64,000 bases of DNA from assembly GCF_000496835.1 (NCBI RefSeq), contig NZ_KI543237.1, positions 328,364 to 392,363 on the forward strand, in the 5' to 3' direction. Positions within the stretch are counted from its first letter, which is position 1. Every line of letters starts with the position of its first letter. The translations under genes and the position numbers were made by a program. Shown in pieces: positions 35,682-44,438 of this stretch. Source of the DNA: Thalassobacillus devorans MSP14 (GTDB lineage: Bacteria; Bacillota; Bacilli; Bacillales; Halobacillaceae). A model generated the notes under the pieces. That model made no database searches and was not told the DNA's origin. It was given only the letters and a program-made list of their open reading frames with translations.

Positions 35682-35695
35682 TAAAAGCGCTTTCA
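35682..35695 (-). promoter_or_regulatory. Near-consensus cre site between the dehydratase and tctC genes
   Basis: TAAAAGCGCTTTCA on the plus strand matches 13 of 14 positions of TGWAANCGNTNWCA. Placed inside an operon just after a stop codon, it could act as a CcpA roadblock that shuts off transporter expression on good carbon sources. Confidence 0.5.
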
Positions 35696-35704
35696 TTTTT
35701 GGAA

Positions 35705-36874
35705 CTAAGGAAGGCGAGTAACACAAAATTGTTCATCATGCCCCAATATTTCAGCTTTTACATGTTTTCCTGAGGCGACTTCTAAAATCTCTTGGTAAAT
35801 TTCTTCCCCTACTTGCTCGAGGGTTTTTTCTTGATTCAGAACCGCGCCAGCATTGATATCGATATTTTCTTTCATTTTTATATATGTTTTTGGGTTACCG
35901 GTAATTTTGATTACTGGTATTCCCGGGAAACCAGTCGGAGTACCACGCCCGGTCGGGAATAAGATGATTTGTGCACCCGCTGCAACTTCCCCTGTTGACA
36001 CTTCGCCATCATGACCAGGTGAATCTAAGAGAAATAATCCTTTCTTATCTGGTTGATGGCCATACCGGATCACCCCGCAGAATTCGGCATTGCCCGATTT
36101 CTTCATGCTCCCTAAGGATTTTTCTACCACACTGGATAGACCCCCATCATAGTTTCCTTTCGAAATGAGATGGGTCCGTGCTTTGTTACTAGAATTCTGA
36201 GTTTGTCTTCTAAGCTTTTCTTCCGTAGCACTTATGGTTTCTTTAATCGACCTTGCAACCTCGTTATCCACCGCTCTTCTAGCTAATATGTCTTCTGTCC
36301 CTATTAATTCAGTAATTTCACTTAATAATGACGAACCACCCTGGCTCACAAGTTTATCGGATGCATATCCCAGTGCAGGATTGGCTATAAGCCCTGAGGT
36401 CATATCCGAACCCCCGCAGTTCAACCCAACCATTAGTTCGCTAACTGGAAATTCCTCTCTCGTTTGCCTGGAAGCGATTTGCTGCATTTCTCGTGCGATC
36501 TTGCTCCCTGTTTGAATAGCAGCTAAAGAATCACCCTCTTCTTGAATCACTACTGTTTCTAACATTTTCTCAGAAGGGGCAATGCCCTTTGCCAGTTCAT
36601 AGGGTGAAAAACGTTCACAACCTAATCCAACTACCACGACACCCGCAAAATTCGGATTCTTGCCTATCGCAATTAATGTCTTGGCTGTTACCTCGAGATC
36701 TTCTCCTACCTGGCTGCAGCCAACCGGATGTCTGAAATAAACGCATCCAGGTACTTGATAAGCGATCCGTTCCGCTACCTTAGCGGCACAAAAAACGGAT
36801 GGTATAACAGCAATCTGATTTCGTATCCCTACTCGTCCATCTTTTCTGGCATAACCCATAAAAGTGTCGGTCAA
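35705..36874 (-). CDS. UxaA-family dehydratase/sulfolyase large subunit
   Basis: 389 residues from a TTG placed directly after the stop of the small subunit; an ATG five codons in is an alternative. It matches the C-terminal part of altronate/galactarate dehydratases and SuyB, the large subunit of (2R)-sulfolactate sulfo-lyase: GYARKDGRVGIRNQIAVIPSV, VGLGCERFSPYELA, GLNCGGSDMTSGLIANPALGY, LLDSPGHDGEVSTGEVAAGAQIILFPTGRGTPTGFP. The family eliminates water or sulfite from 2-hydroxy acids using Fe/Mn. Split subunits beside a tripartite transporter recall sulfolactate loci, but the rest of the island looks like sugar-acid catabolism. Confidence 0.88.
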   Translation of the reverse strand: MTDTFMGYARKDGRVGIRNQIAVIPSVFCAAKVAERIAYQVPGCVYFRHPVGCSQVGEDLEVTAKTLIAIGKNPNFAGVVVVGLGCERFSPYELAKGIAPSEKMLETVVIQEEGDSLAAIQTGSKIAREMQQIASRQTREEFPVSELMVGLNCGGSDMTSGLIANPALGYASDKLVSQGGSSLLSEITELIGTEDILARRAVDNEVARSIKETISATEEKLRRQTQNSSNKARTHLISKGNYDGGLSSVVEKSLGSMKKSGNAEFCGVIRYGHQPDKKGLFLLDSPGHDGEVSTGEVAAGAQIILFPTGRGTPTGFPGIPVIKITGNPKTYIKMKENIDINAGAVLNQEKTLEQVGEEIYQEILEVASGKHVKAEILGHDEQFCVTRLP

Positions 36875-36875
36875 T

Positions 36876-37175
36876 CTACTTCAACCCCCTCTCACAATAC
36901 ATGTTGTGGGTATGTATCCATCCTCCTGTATTGACAACTTCGCTCATCTTCCCTATTTCCTCTCCATACTTTAAGACGCTTTCGTCTTTTCCAATTGGGC
37001 AAAGCGCCAATTTATGACCAAAACTAATGTCATCTAAAGCAGTAACCCACTGCTCTGATTCTCCCAGCCTAACCGAGCATTTTTCCCCTTTTTTCAAGTC
37101 CGATAGAGCTACAGCAACATTGTCATCAGGGTGTATGACGAGCGCTCCTTTTTTGGTTTGTGTAGCTGTTTCCAA
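36876..37175 (-). CDS. UxaA-family dehydratase/sulfolyase small subunit (SAF domain)
   Basis: 99 residues forming one SAF domain: DNVAVALSDLKKGEKC, ISFGHKLALCPIGKDESVLKYGEEIG, GGWIHTHNMYCERG. This is the N-terminal domain of altronate dehydratases or the SuyA subunit, with the metal-binding HTHN near the end. The stop codon is directly followed by the large-subunit start, so the two are translationally coupled. Fifteen bp separate it from the larA-like gene. Confidence 0.88.
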   Translation of the reverse strand: METATQTKKGALVIHPDDNVAVALSDLKKGEKCSVRLGESEQWVTALDDISFGHKLALCPIGKDESVLKYGEEIGKMSEVVNTGGWIHTHNMYCERGLK

Positions 37176-37190
37176 GAGCCCCCCTCCTTT

Positions 37191-38456
37191 CTAATAAGAA
37201 TAAACCGTAAGTTTTTTGGTTAAATCGCCAGTTTCATCAAAGGAAAGCTCATGTTCACCTAGAATTTCGAAACACCTGTTATCGTCTCCCATCTGTTTTA
37301 ACACTGCTTTTGAAATGAATATATTACTTAAGTGCAGGGTGTTCGGAATTTGGACAACTTTACTATCACTTATGTCTTTATCTGGGCCGAGACTCTGGAT
37401 AGCGGTTTCAATCGTTTCTTTTTCAGTTTCATAGATTAGTGGAATCATAGCTCGTTGAAGGTATGTACTGGTTAGTGCATTCGTGTAGGTAGATTTTTTG
37501 TCTATCTTGTCAAACAAACGTTTAGTGGTGAAATCAGCAAGCCCAACACCTTGAGCGTTACCAAATGAGGCATGATTAAGGTCTAAGACAGCAATTTTAC
37601 TTATCCTTGGCTTCGTTGGTTCAGGTACACCATTGATCCTCCATCTCCCAATGATATTCGGGTCCATACCTGTTCCACTGAAACTCTTTCCCATTTCTTC
37701 TACAATCAATAGATCAATATCTTCAATTGGAAGCCGTGGCATCATCTTTTTTGACCACTTTAACAGTTCGGCTTCTTTTTGATGCCACTCGGATTTGTTT
37801 ATTGCAACTATGTCGGAAGTTTCATCGTAGCCATTCTCGATAATTGCTAAGCCCATCAGTATATTTGTGTTTTCGAGGGCATACTTGGATACGCTTTCAA
37901 TATTTTCCGCCATTTGTAATGCTCCATCACTATGTACAAAAGATGCACCTTTTCTTTTCCCTAAGCCGATAGTGACCATTTTACTGAGCCCGCTTTCGAC
38001 ATTGCCGCGAAATGCTGTATGAGCTTTGACGCGATTGACAACTATTATCCCATCAGCTTGATACGCTATTTTATCCATATACACGGGTTTACCATTCGGG
38101 GTCGTACCAATGAATTCTGTTTCCATTGATGAGCGGATTGGAGCTCCTACAGATTTTTCTGTAATACCCAGGTGCTTTAATACTTCCAGCTGTCCTTCTT
38201 TCGTGGCACCTCCATGACTCCCCATGGCTGGTACTAAGAAAGGGTTAAAACCCATGGAATTAAGCGTGGCCACTGTCGCTTTTAAAATTGCCACAATGTT
38301 AGTGATTCCTCTGCTCCCCGCTGTGATAGCTATGTCTGCAGAGAGAGGCAACTGACTTACAGGTAAGTTTTGCATAATTTCTTCTTGAACTTTTTGCTCC
38401 ACAAAGCTAAGTTTTTCATTTGAAAATTTCTGTTTAATCTCCACCATTTTCACCAT
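37191..38456 (-). CDS. LarA-like nickel-pincer racemase/epimerase (divergent)
   Basis: 421 residues, start ATG with GGGAGG. Although far from canonical LarA, it keeps the pattern of functional residues: His in PAMGSHGGAT, His and Lys in KAHTAFRGNVESGLSKMVTIGLG, His in FVHSDGA. These correspond to the two catalytic His, the Lys that holds the nickel-pincer nucleotide and the Ni-ligand His. LarA homologues racemise or epimerise many 2-hydroxy acids. As first gene of the operon with a split dehydratase and transporter, it probably converts one stereoisomer to the dehydratase substrate. An operator lies 43 bp upstream of the start. Confidence 0.78.
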   Translation of the reverse strand: MVKMVEIKQKFSNEKLSFVEQKVQEEIMQNLPVSQLPLSADIAITAGSRGITNIVAILKATVATLNSMGFNPFLVPAMGSHGGATKEGQLEVLKHLGITEKSVGAPIRSSMETEFIGTTPNGKPVYMDKIAYQADGIIVVNRVKAHTAFRGNVESGLSKMVTIGLGKRKGASFVHSDGALQMAENIESVSKYALENTNILMGLAIIENGYDETSDIVAINKSEWHQKEAELLKWSKKMMPRLPIEDIDLLIVEEMGKSFSGTGMDPNIIGRWRINGVPEPTKPRISKIAVLDLNHASFGNAQGVGLADFTTKRLFDKIDKKSTYTNALTSTYLQRAMIPLIYETEKETIETAIQSLGPDKDISDSKVVQIPNTLHLSNIFISKAVLKQMGDDNRCFEILGEHELSFDETGDLTKKLTVYSY

Positions 38457-38498
38457 TATTTCCTCCCTTCTATTTTGATCTAATTTATAATATTAATA

Positions 38499-38509
38499 TG
38501 GTCAGACCA
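38499..38509. promoter_or_regulatory. TGGTCAGACCA operator, larA-like operon
   Basis: Near-perfect palindrome in the promoter region of the larA-like operon. It is one of four such sites in the island and is of the TGGT-N-ACCA type recognised by FadR-family GntR regulators. Confidence 0.75.
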
Positions 38510-38737
38510 ATTAAAGTGTGTGAATATAAAATTTCGCAAATTATATTGAGTTGTTGTTATCTTATAATATTTCAGAAAATTTTGTCAAGAGTATTTAAAC
38601 AACTTTTAAAATGGTTATAGCGGTTCATATCCTAAATCATGTGCTAAAGATCCACAATTAACTACATAATATTCTGAATTTTATTTCTGTTATTCCGATA
38701 TTATGATAGTATGGTTATAAAGATAGTCCATACATAT

Positions 38738-38748
38738 TGGTCATACCA
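38738..38748. promoter_or_regulatory. TGGTCATACCA operator, ilvD-like gene
   Basis: Same operator with one base changed, 36 bp before the dehydratase start and downstream of a possible promoter (TTTTAT, 17 bp, TATGAT ending near 38706). A bound regulator would block the transcript start region. Confidence 0.65.
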
Positions 38749-38783
38749 TAATATAAAATGATATTTATTAAGGAGGAAATAAC

Positions 38784-40499
38784 ATGACTGGGAAACAAAA
38801 AGAAACAAAACTTACCTCTTATGGAGATTCTGGCTTCAGCAAATTCATTAGACAGGCATTCAATCGACATCTGGGGTTTGAAAAAGAAGATTTCGAGAAG
38901 CCTGTCATCGGTATTTGCAATACGAAAAGTGAAATCAACCGCTGTCACTCCCATATCCAACCGATAATCGATGCCATTAAAAAAGGTGTATTAATGGCTG
39001 GGGGCATACCTTTGGAGTTCCCTACTATATCCCTTGGGGAAATCAATACCAGTCCGACCACGATGCTGTATCGGAATATGGCGGCTATGGATACAGAAGA
39101 AATGATAAGAGCCCAACCTATTGACGGAGTTGTTCTAATTGGCGGATGTGACAAAGTGACTCCTTCCCAACTGATGGGTGCAGCGAGCGCCGACATTCCC
39201 TCCATCATGATTACAGGCGGACCGATGAACAATGGTGAATATGAAGGGAGAACGCTTGGAGCTTGCTCAGATTGCCGTTTCTTCTGGCAAGAATATCGTG
39301 GCGGAGAAGTTGATGAGGAAAGTATTGAAGAGATCAACGCAGCTTTGGCACCTACAGCTGGTCATTGTATGGTAATGGGAAGTGCAAGTACGATGGCTGT
39401 TTGTGCTGAAGCGATGGGAATGATGCTTCCTGGAGGAGCGGCTATCCCTGCCACAGAGAATAAACGAATGAAACATGCCATTGACACAGGCAAAAAGATT
39501 GTAGAATTAGTTGAAAAAGACTTAAGGCCTTCCCAAATCATCACGAGAAATTCTCTTGAAAATAGTATCCGGGCATTGATGGCGGTTGGCGGCTCAACGA
39601 ATGCTGTCATTCACCTCACAGCAATCGCCGGACGCCTGGGTATCGAATTACCTCTTGATTTATTTGATCAATTAAGCAGGACGACGCCTTTTATTGCTAA
39701 TTTACGGCCAGCCGGTCAATACCAAATGGAAGACTTTTATAAAGCAGGTGGAACCCCTGCTGTTCTAAAAGAATTAGAGTCCCTCCTCCATTTAGATGAA
39801 ATGACGGTAACATGTTCTCCTTTAAGAGACAGTATTCATGATGTCAAAGTATCTGATGTTTATCGAAATATCATCACATCCTTTGATTCTCCTTTACATA
39901 AAGAGGGTGGGATAGCTGTTCTGAAAGGTAACCTTGCACCAGATGGTGCTGTCATCAAGCCAAAAGCTGCTTCATCAGAATTATTGAAACATACCGGGAG
40001 AGCAGTGGTGTTTACATCTTCTCAGGATCTTGAAAATCGTATTGACGACCCTGAACTGGATATCAGTCCTGAGGATATCATGATTTTACAAAACACCGGA
40101 CCTGTAGGAGCACCAGGAATGCCGGAAGCCGGGATGCTCCCAATTCCTAATAAGCTGCTAAAACAAGGGGTACGCGATATGGTGAGGATTTCAGATGCCC
40201 GGATGAGTGGAACAGCATTTGGAACTGTAATCCTGCACGTTGCTCCCGAATCAGCAGTCGGTGGACCAATTGGATTGATAAAAACTGGAGATATAATTGA
40301 ACTCGATGTGGAAAATCGCAAGTTGGAACTTCACGTATCGGAGGAGGAATTACAGCAAAGGAAAACCGAATGGACAGCTCCGATATTTGAAGACAGAGGG
40401 TATACACGCCTCTATCAAAATCATGTCTTACAAGCAGACAAGGGATGTGACTTCGACTTTCTCCTCGCGACAAACAAGGAAAAAGTAAAAACAGAATAA
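38784..40499 (+). CDS. IlvD/Edd-family sugar-acid dehydratase
   Basis: 571 residues, start ATG behind a perfect AAGGAGG. The iron-sulfur Cys motifs are present: CNTKSEINRCHSH, GGCDKVTP, GACSDCRFFW; the metal/substrate block GGSTNAVIH is also seen. The ending GYTRLYQNHVLQADKGCDFDFL is that of arabinonate/xylonate-type dehydratases rather than of dihydroxy-acid dehydratase. It converts an aldonic acid to a 2-keto-3-deoxy acid. It is the only plus-strand enzyme gene in the island, divergent from the larA-like operon and with its own operator and terminator. Confidence 0.9.
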   Translation: MTGKQKETKLTSYGDSGFSKFIRQAFNRHLGFEKEDFEKPVIGICNTKSEINRCHSHIQPIIDAIKKGVLMAGGIPLEFPTISLGEINTSPTTMLYRNMAAMDTEEMIRAQPIDGVVLIGGCDKVTPSQLMGAASADIPSIMITGGPMNNGEYEGRTLGACSDCRFFWQEYRGGEVDEESIEEINAALAPTAGHCMVMGSASTMAVCAEAMGMMLPGGAAIPATENKRMKHAIDTGKKIVELVEKDLRPSQIITRNSLENSIRALMAVGGSTNAVIHLTAIAGRLGIELPLDLFDQLSRTTPFIANLRPAGQYQMEDFYKAGGTPAVLKELESLLHLDEMTVTCSPLRDSIHDVKVSDVYRNIITSFDSPLHKEGGIAVLKGNLAPDGAVIKPKAASSELLKHTGRAVVFTSSQDLENRIDDPELDISPEDIMILQNTGPVGAPGMPEAGMLPIPNKLLKQGVRDMVRISDARMSGTAFGTVILHVAPESAVGGPIGLIKTGDIIELDVENRKLELHVSEEELQQRKTEWTAPIFEDRGYTRLYQNHVLQADKGCDFDFLLATNKEKVKTE

Positions 40500-40540
40500 A
40501 AGTCTCAGGACAAAAAAGGAATACTGATTATAATTGCCAC

Positions 40541-40575
40541 AGACCGTAGGGGAAATCCCAACGGTCTTTATTTTT
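40541..40575 (+). terminator. Terminator of the dehydratase gene
   Basis: AGACCGT and ACGGTCT around a 13-base loop, then TTATTTTT on the plus strand. The 100 bp between it and the next terminator hold no gene that I can recognise. Confidence 0.85.
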
Positions 40576-40682
40576 CGTATACTTTTTTTAAACAACATTA
40601 ATCTTATTCGATGTTGAACTGTTGGTAGGGGTTATCCAACTGCTCCCCCCCCACGGCGTATGAGGAATTTGCCCGAACAGGG

Positions 40683-40730
40683 CAAAAAAATAAGCTTGCA
40701 GAAAAACCATAGTGTTTCTCTGCAAGCTGA
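40683..40730 (-). terminator. Terminator of the FAH/Ldh2/RraA operon
   Basis: AGCTTGCAGA paired with TCTGCAAGCT, followed on the minus strand by ATTTTTTT. It lies 40 bp beyond the FAH stop codon. Confidence 0.88.
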
Positions 40731-40769
40731 GTCTATTCTCTAATCAGAATAGCCTTTTTAACACGACAT

Positions 40770-41678
40770 TTACTTGTTGGCTGCTTCTATTTCTTTCCGT
40801 ACAGATGATACTTTTAGATCTTTGACCGGGTTTACCAGTTTATTAAACCCATCAATCTGACATTCTACAACATCTCCATCTCTTATTACAACAGCTCCCG
40901 GGGTCCCTGTAGAGATAATGTCACCCGGTAACAGTGTCATAACTTTGGAATGAAAAGAAACCAGATCCCAAGGTCTGAAAGTCATATTGGAAACGACATT
41001 TTTGCGATGTAATTCCCCATTGATAACAGTGGAAACATTTAAATCCAATACCTCATCGACTTCATCAGGAGTAACGAGTTCCGGACCAAAACTGAAAAAA
41101 GAATCAAAGCTTTTCGATCTCGTTAAATACCGTGGGTTATGCTGCAAAATATCTTCAGCAGTCATATCAATGATCGTAGTAAAACCTGCAATGACATTTG
41201 GTACATCTTCTTCGCTTACATTTTTACACTCTTTCCCGATAATAATGCCCAGCTCAGCTTCAGCAGTTGTCCGCTCTGATTGGTGTGGGACTTTAATATG
41301 GTCCCCAGGGCCAATGATTGTTGTATCTGGCTTCATAAAGCTTGCCGGTTCTTTATTGGGTGCTTGTTCACTTAAGTCAGAGGCATGTTCTACATAGTTC
41401 AGGCCTATCCCCCATATTTTTCGTGGGTGCCTATATAAAGGTCCATACTCAACATCCTCGTTAGATATCACTTCAAAAAAGTCATCTAATTTACTTTCAC
41501 CTTCAGTCCGGTACCATTCCTGTAAATGATTGAGTTGTCCTGATTGTACCAAATCGAATAAGTTTGTACTCCAATTGAGATTAAGGTTACGGTTAATGGA
41601 TTCAATCAATATTGCACCCTTCTTTGTAATGACAGCAGCCTTTTCTTCTCCATTTCTTTTTACAGTAGCTAATCTCAT
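40770..41678 (-). CDS. Fumarylacetoacetate hydrolase-family enzyme
   Basis: 302 residues. The family core starts at RKIWGIGLNYVEHASD, with metal-binding acids in AEAELGIIIGKE and IDMTAEDILQ, then LTRSKSFDSFFSFGPELVTPDEV and STGTPGAVV. Members cleave diketo-deoxy acids to pyruvate plus an aldehyde or acid, or dehydrate 2-keto-3-deoxypentonates. That fits the product of the IlvD-type dehydratase across the terminator. It is last in the operon RraA-Ldh2-FAH. Confidence 0.87.
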   Translation of the reverse strand: MRLATVKRNGEEKAAVITKKGAILIESINRNLNLNWSTNLFDLVQSGQLNHLQEWYRTEGESKLDDFFEVISNEDVEYGPLYRHPRKIWGIGLNYVEHASDLSEQAPNKEPASFMKPDTTIIGPGDHIKVPHQSERTTAEAELGIIIGKECKNVSEEDVPNVIAGFTTIIDMTAEDILQHNPRYLTRSKSFDSFFSFGPELVTPDEVDEVLDLNVSTVINGELHRKNVVSNMTFRPWDLVSFHSKVMTLLPGDIISTGTPGAVVIRDGDVVECQIDGFNKLVNPVKDLKVSSVRKEIEAANK

Positions 41679-41712
41679 ACTTACTCTCCCCTTTTAATTT
41701 AATTATTCAATG

Positions 41713-42786
41713 TTAGACATAGGTTTTAATGAGCGTAGGCTCTATTTTATAGCGTTGTCCCACCTGGGCTAGTTCATCGATGACCTCCAGTGATAATGGA
41801 ATGCCATTTTCCTCTCGTTCCTTTGCTGTTTCCATTTCCATTTCCCCAGGAAGGTATATCTTTTTTGCACCATCCATTAATGGAACTTCCCTTACTTCCC
41901 GTATGATTTGATCCATTCTCTTCTTAAATGTCTCCAGCTCCTGGAATAAGTCAGCTCGCATTACTAAAAAGAACTGCCCTACGTTTTGAGCATGGTTTAA
42001 TTCCTTATATAAATCGCCAATATAAGGGCCGAATGCAGCGCCGGTAAAGAGTGCAGACAAGGTTTCCACTAAAAATGCTATCCCATACCCTTTATGTTCC
42101 CCGACAGGTAACACCACGCCATCCACTGCTTTACTTGCATTAGTGGTAGGAGTCCCTTCAGGCGATAACGCCCAACCTAATGGTATCTCCTGTTTATTTT
42201 TTTCTGCCAATATTATCTTTCCTCTGGCCACCTTACTTGTAGCCATATCAAATAAAATATTAGTTTCTTCACCAGCAGGTACCCCATACGAAAATGGATT
42301 GGTACCAAAGAAACGCTCCTTTCCACCCCAAGGAGGCATATTGGATGGAGCGTTGGTGGTAGCAATGGCAATACAATCATTATCAACAGCTTTCTTAACG
42401 TAATCTGCCATCATCCCACAATGATTGGAATTGTTGATGCCTACAATTCCGACTCCAGACTTTCTGGCTTTTTCAACTGCCAGTTCCATTCCATAGGTGG
42501 CGACAGGGATTCCTGAGACATTTTGAGCATCAATTAAAGCACTCACAGGAGATTCACGCTTGATAACCGGTTCAAACTTTTTATTCAAAAGGTTCTTATC
42601 CAGACGTTTTGTATAAATTCCCACTCGACTGACACCGTGAGAATCTACTCCTCTCAAGTTTGCGAAAACAAGGTGCCTGGCAGTTAATTTAGATTGTTCC
42701 CCGTCCAGCCCAGCTTTAAGAAAGATTTCTTCAACAAAGGTTTCTAAATTTTCTTTAGGAATCCGTTCTCCTTGATAATTATTCAA
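41713..42786 (-). CDS. Malate/L-lactate dehydrogenase family oxidoreductase (Ldh2 type)
   Basis: 357 residues. VDSHGVSRVGIYTKRL, the GINNSNHCGMMADYVKKAVDND block and MATSKVARGKI mark the COG2055 family, which is unrelated to Rossmann-fold malate dehydrogenase. Members reduce or oxidise 2-keto/2-hydroxy acids; (R)-sulfolactate dehydrogenase ComC and 2,3-diketogulonate reductase are examples. It overlaps the RraA-like gene by 8 bp. Confidence 0.88.
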   Translation of the reverse strand: MNNYQGERIPKENLETFVEEIFLKAGLDGEQSKLTARHLVFANLRGVDSHGVSRVGIYTKRLDKNLLNKKFEPVIKRESPVSALIDAQNVSGIPVATYGMELAVEKARKSGVGIVGINNSNHCGMMADYVKKAVDNDCIAIATTNAPSNMPPWGGKERFFGTNPFSYGVPAGEETNILFDMATSKVARGKIILAEKNKQEIPLGWALSPEGTPTTNASKAVDGVVLPVGEHKGYGIAFLVETLSALFTGAAFGPYIGDLYKELNHAQNVGQFFLVMRADLFQELETFKKRMDQIIREVREVPLMDGAKKIYLPGEMEMETAKEREENGIPLSLEVIDELAQVGQRYKIEPTLIKTYV

Positions 42787-43462
42787 ATACTAAGCACCCT
42801 TTCTTTTGAAGGACTTCATCCACCCATGTTCTATCCCATGTACCATCATAAATAGACTTGATGATTTCCACTTCTTTTGCTGCTAACTCTTTTGCATCTT
42901 TAGCTACAGCAGTAACATCTTCCTTAGGAATAATAATGACTCCATCATCATCTGCTACGACAATATCGCCCGGTGAAACAGGCACGTTACCACAGCTGAT
43001 TGTTGTATTAATTTCTCCCGGTCCTTCTTTATATGGACCACGCGGAGTACCTCCTCTAGCAAAAACCGGGAATCCCATATCGGCAATACCTTTCAAATCC
43101 CGAACAGGGCCATCAACAATATAGCCCGCAATTCCCTTAACTTTCGCATAATGACACATGAGTTCCCCTAAAATGGCATTTCCCATGTCACCGCAGGCAT
43201 CGATGACAATGATGTCTCCAGGTTTAGCAAGATCCATGGCTTTATGTACAAGAAGGTTATCTGAAGGATGTGTTCTCACGGTGAATGCGCTTCCAACAAT
43301 GTGCATGCCAGGATGATTAACCGGTTTAATAGAATGATGCATCGCCCACTGCCTTCCCATTACATCGCCAATATTGGGGGTGGGTATATCTTGAAACCCT
43401 CTTATAACCTCTTCCTCTAATCTCTCAAAATTTTCCTTGATTCGGAACCCTACGCTTCTCAT
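42779..43462 (-). CDS. RraA-like aldolase/decarboxylase
   Basis: 227 residues. TPNIGDVMGRQWAM, GDIIVIDACGDMGNAILGELM, DGPVRDLKGIADMGFPVFARG and GDIVVADDDGVIIIP are the RraA/HMG-aldolase pattern, including the Arg and Asp of GPVRD that bind pyruvate enolate and metal. Class II pyruvate aldolases of this family split 4-hydroxy-4-methyl-2-oxoglutarate-type substrates and decarboxylate oxaloacetate. It could make pyruvate in this pathway. It is the first gene of its operon, with an operator 27 bp upstream. Confidence 0.87.
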   Translation of the reverse strand: MRSVGFRIKENFERLEEEVIRGFQDIPTPNIGDVMGRQWAMHHSIKPVNHPGMHIVGSAFTVRTHPSDNLLVHKAMDLAKPGDIIVIDACGDMGNAILGELMCHYAKVKGIAGYIVDGPVRDLKGIADMGFPVFARGGTPRGPYKEGPGEINTTISCGNVPVSPGDIVVADDDGVIIIPKEDVTAVAKDAKELAAKEVEIIKSIYDGTWDRTWVDEVLQKKGCLVFE

Positions 43463-43488
43463 TCACTTCCTCCTTTATAATTTTATTA

Positions 43489-43499
43489 TGGTCTGACCA
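43489..43499. promoter_or_regulatory. TGGTCTGACCA operator, rraA-like operon
   Basis: Palindrome embedded in ATGGTCTGACCAT, directly downstream of a TATAAA box on the minus strand and 27 bp before the rraA-like start. Confidence 0.75.
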
Positions 43500-43518
43500 T
43501 TTTATAGTGAGAAGAACC

Positions 43519-44241
43519 TTACATCGGTTCTTTACTCTGCTTAATATTTGCCCAAATTTTCTTCTCATTTTGTGTAAGGTGATGCCTCATTGCTTCGGAG
43601 GCAGCCTGAGGATCTTTTAGTCGGAGCGCATTCAGTATTTGTTCATGTTCTTTGTATGCCTCTATAAATCTTCCCGGGACCTTTGAAGATTGCATTTTAC
43701 TTACTCTCATTACTTCCTCAAATTTATTAGAAACCCTGTCAAACACATCTTTATAAATAGAGTTGTGGGAAGCAAGGATGATGGAGTAGTGAAATATATA
43801 GTCCTCTTCTAAACCCAGCGAGCCGGCCTTATGGGCATCTACCAGGTTTTGGTGTGCCTGGCGAATCACTTCTATATCTTTATCTGTAGCCCTGATAGCA
43901 GCCAATGCGACAGCTTCTACTTCCATTCCCCTGCGAAACTCTAAAACTTCTTGCATTTCACTGCGATCAAGCAGGTTGTTCGTTACCCTCTCCGCAATAC
44001 TCTCTCCGTATAATTCTTTTAGGAAGATTCCAGCTCCGGTCCTTTTTTCAATGACTCCATTGGCGTGCAATACACTCATTGCTTCTCTGACAGCTGTTTT
44101 ACTTACCTGGAATATTGTAGAAAGTTCATTTTCGGAAGGCAGTCGCTCACCCGGCCGTATCCCTTCCTCATGAATGTATTCTTCTATTGCCAGAATAATT
44201 TCTTCAAATAATCGTTTTTTTCTAATCGGCTTTAATGCCAT
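43519..44241 (-). CDS. FadR-subfamily GntR transcriptional regulator
   Basis: About 240 residues from the ATG at 44241 (GGTGAT four bases before it; an ATG at 44253 is the alternative). N-terminal winged helix: GERLPSENELSTIFQVSKTAVREAMSVLHANGVIEKRTGAGIFL. C-terminal FCD ligand domain with the metal/ligand residues in EVLEFRRGMEVEAVAL, DYIFHYSIILASHN and EAYKEHEQILNALR. FCD regulators respond to organic acids. Operators of the FadR type sit in its own promoter and before three neighbouring transcripts, so it is the likely local repressor. Confidence 0.9.
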   Translation of the reverse strand: MALKPIRKKRLFEEIILAIEEYIHEEGIRPGERLPSENELSTIFQVSKTAVREAMSVLHANGVIEKRTGAGIFLKELYGESIAERVTNNLLDRSEMQEVLEFRRGMEVEAVALAAIRATDKDIEVIRQAHQNLVDAHKAGSLGLEEDYIFHYSIILASHNSIYKDVFDRVSNKFEEVMRVSKMQSSKVPGRFIEAYKEHEQILNALRLKDPQAASEAMRHHLTQNEKKIWANIKQSKEPM

Positions 44242-44296
44242 TGCTATCACCATCTCATTAATTAATGTATTACCTTTATCCTGTTATTTGTTATGA

Positions 44297-44307
44297 TGGT
44301 CTGACCA
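44297..44307. promoter_or_regulatory. TGGTCTGACCA operator, regulator's own promoter
   Basis: Fourth copy of the operator, 56 bp upstream of the FCD regulator and in the divergent region shared with the second GntR gene, suggesting autoregulation. Confidence 0.72.
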
Positions 44308-44383
44308 ATATTCAGAAAATTTTTACTCTTACTAGCTACTTTATATAAAATCTACCGTTGAGTCAATACCCTACTCACTATTT

Positions 44384-44412
44384 TTGTATAAAGCTTTTTG
44401 GTAAAATATATT
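44384..44412 (+). promoter_or_regulatory. Predicted promoter of the second GntR-type gene
   Basis: TTGTAT and TATATT with a 17-bp spacer, 27 bp before the chosen ATG. Confidence 0.5.
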
Positions 44413-44438
44413 ACATAAAGGAAAAGACGGTGATGATA

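Noticed and set aside
35511-35726. Small ORF between the dehydratase and tctC genes
   Set aside because: Overlaps both gene ends out of frame and has no coding character; the gap holds a cre site instead.
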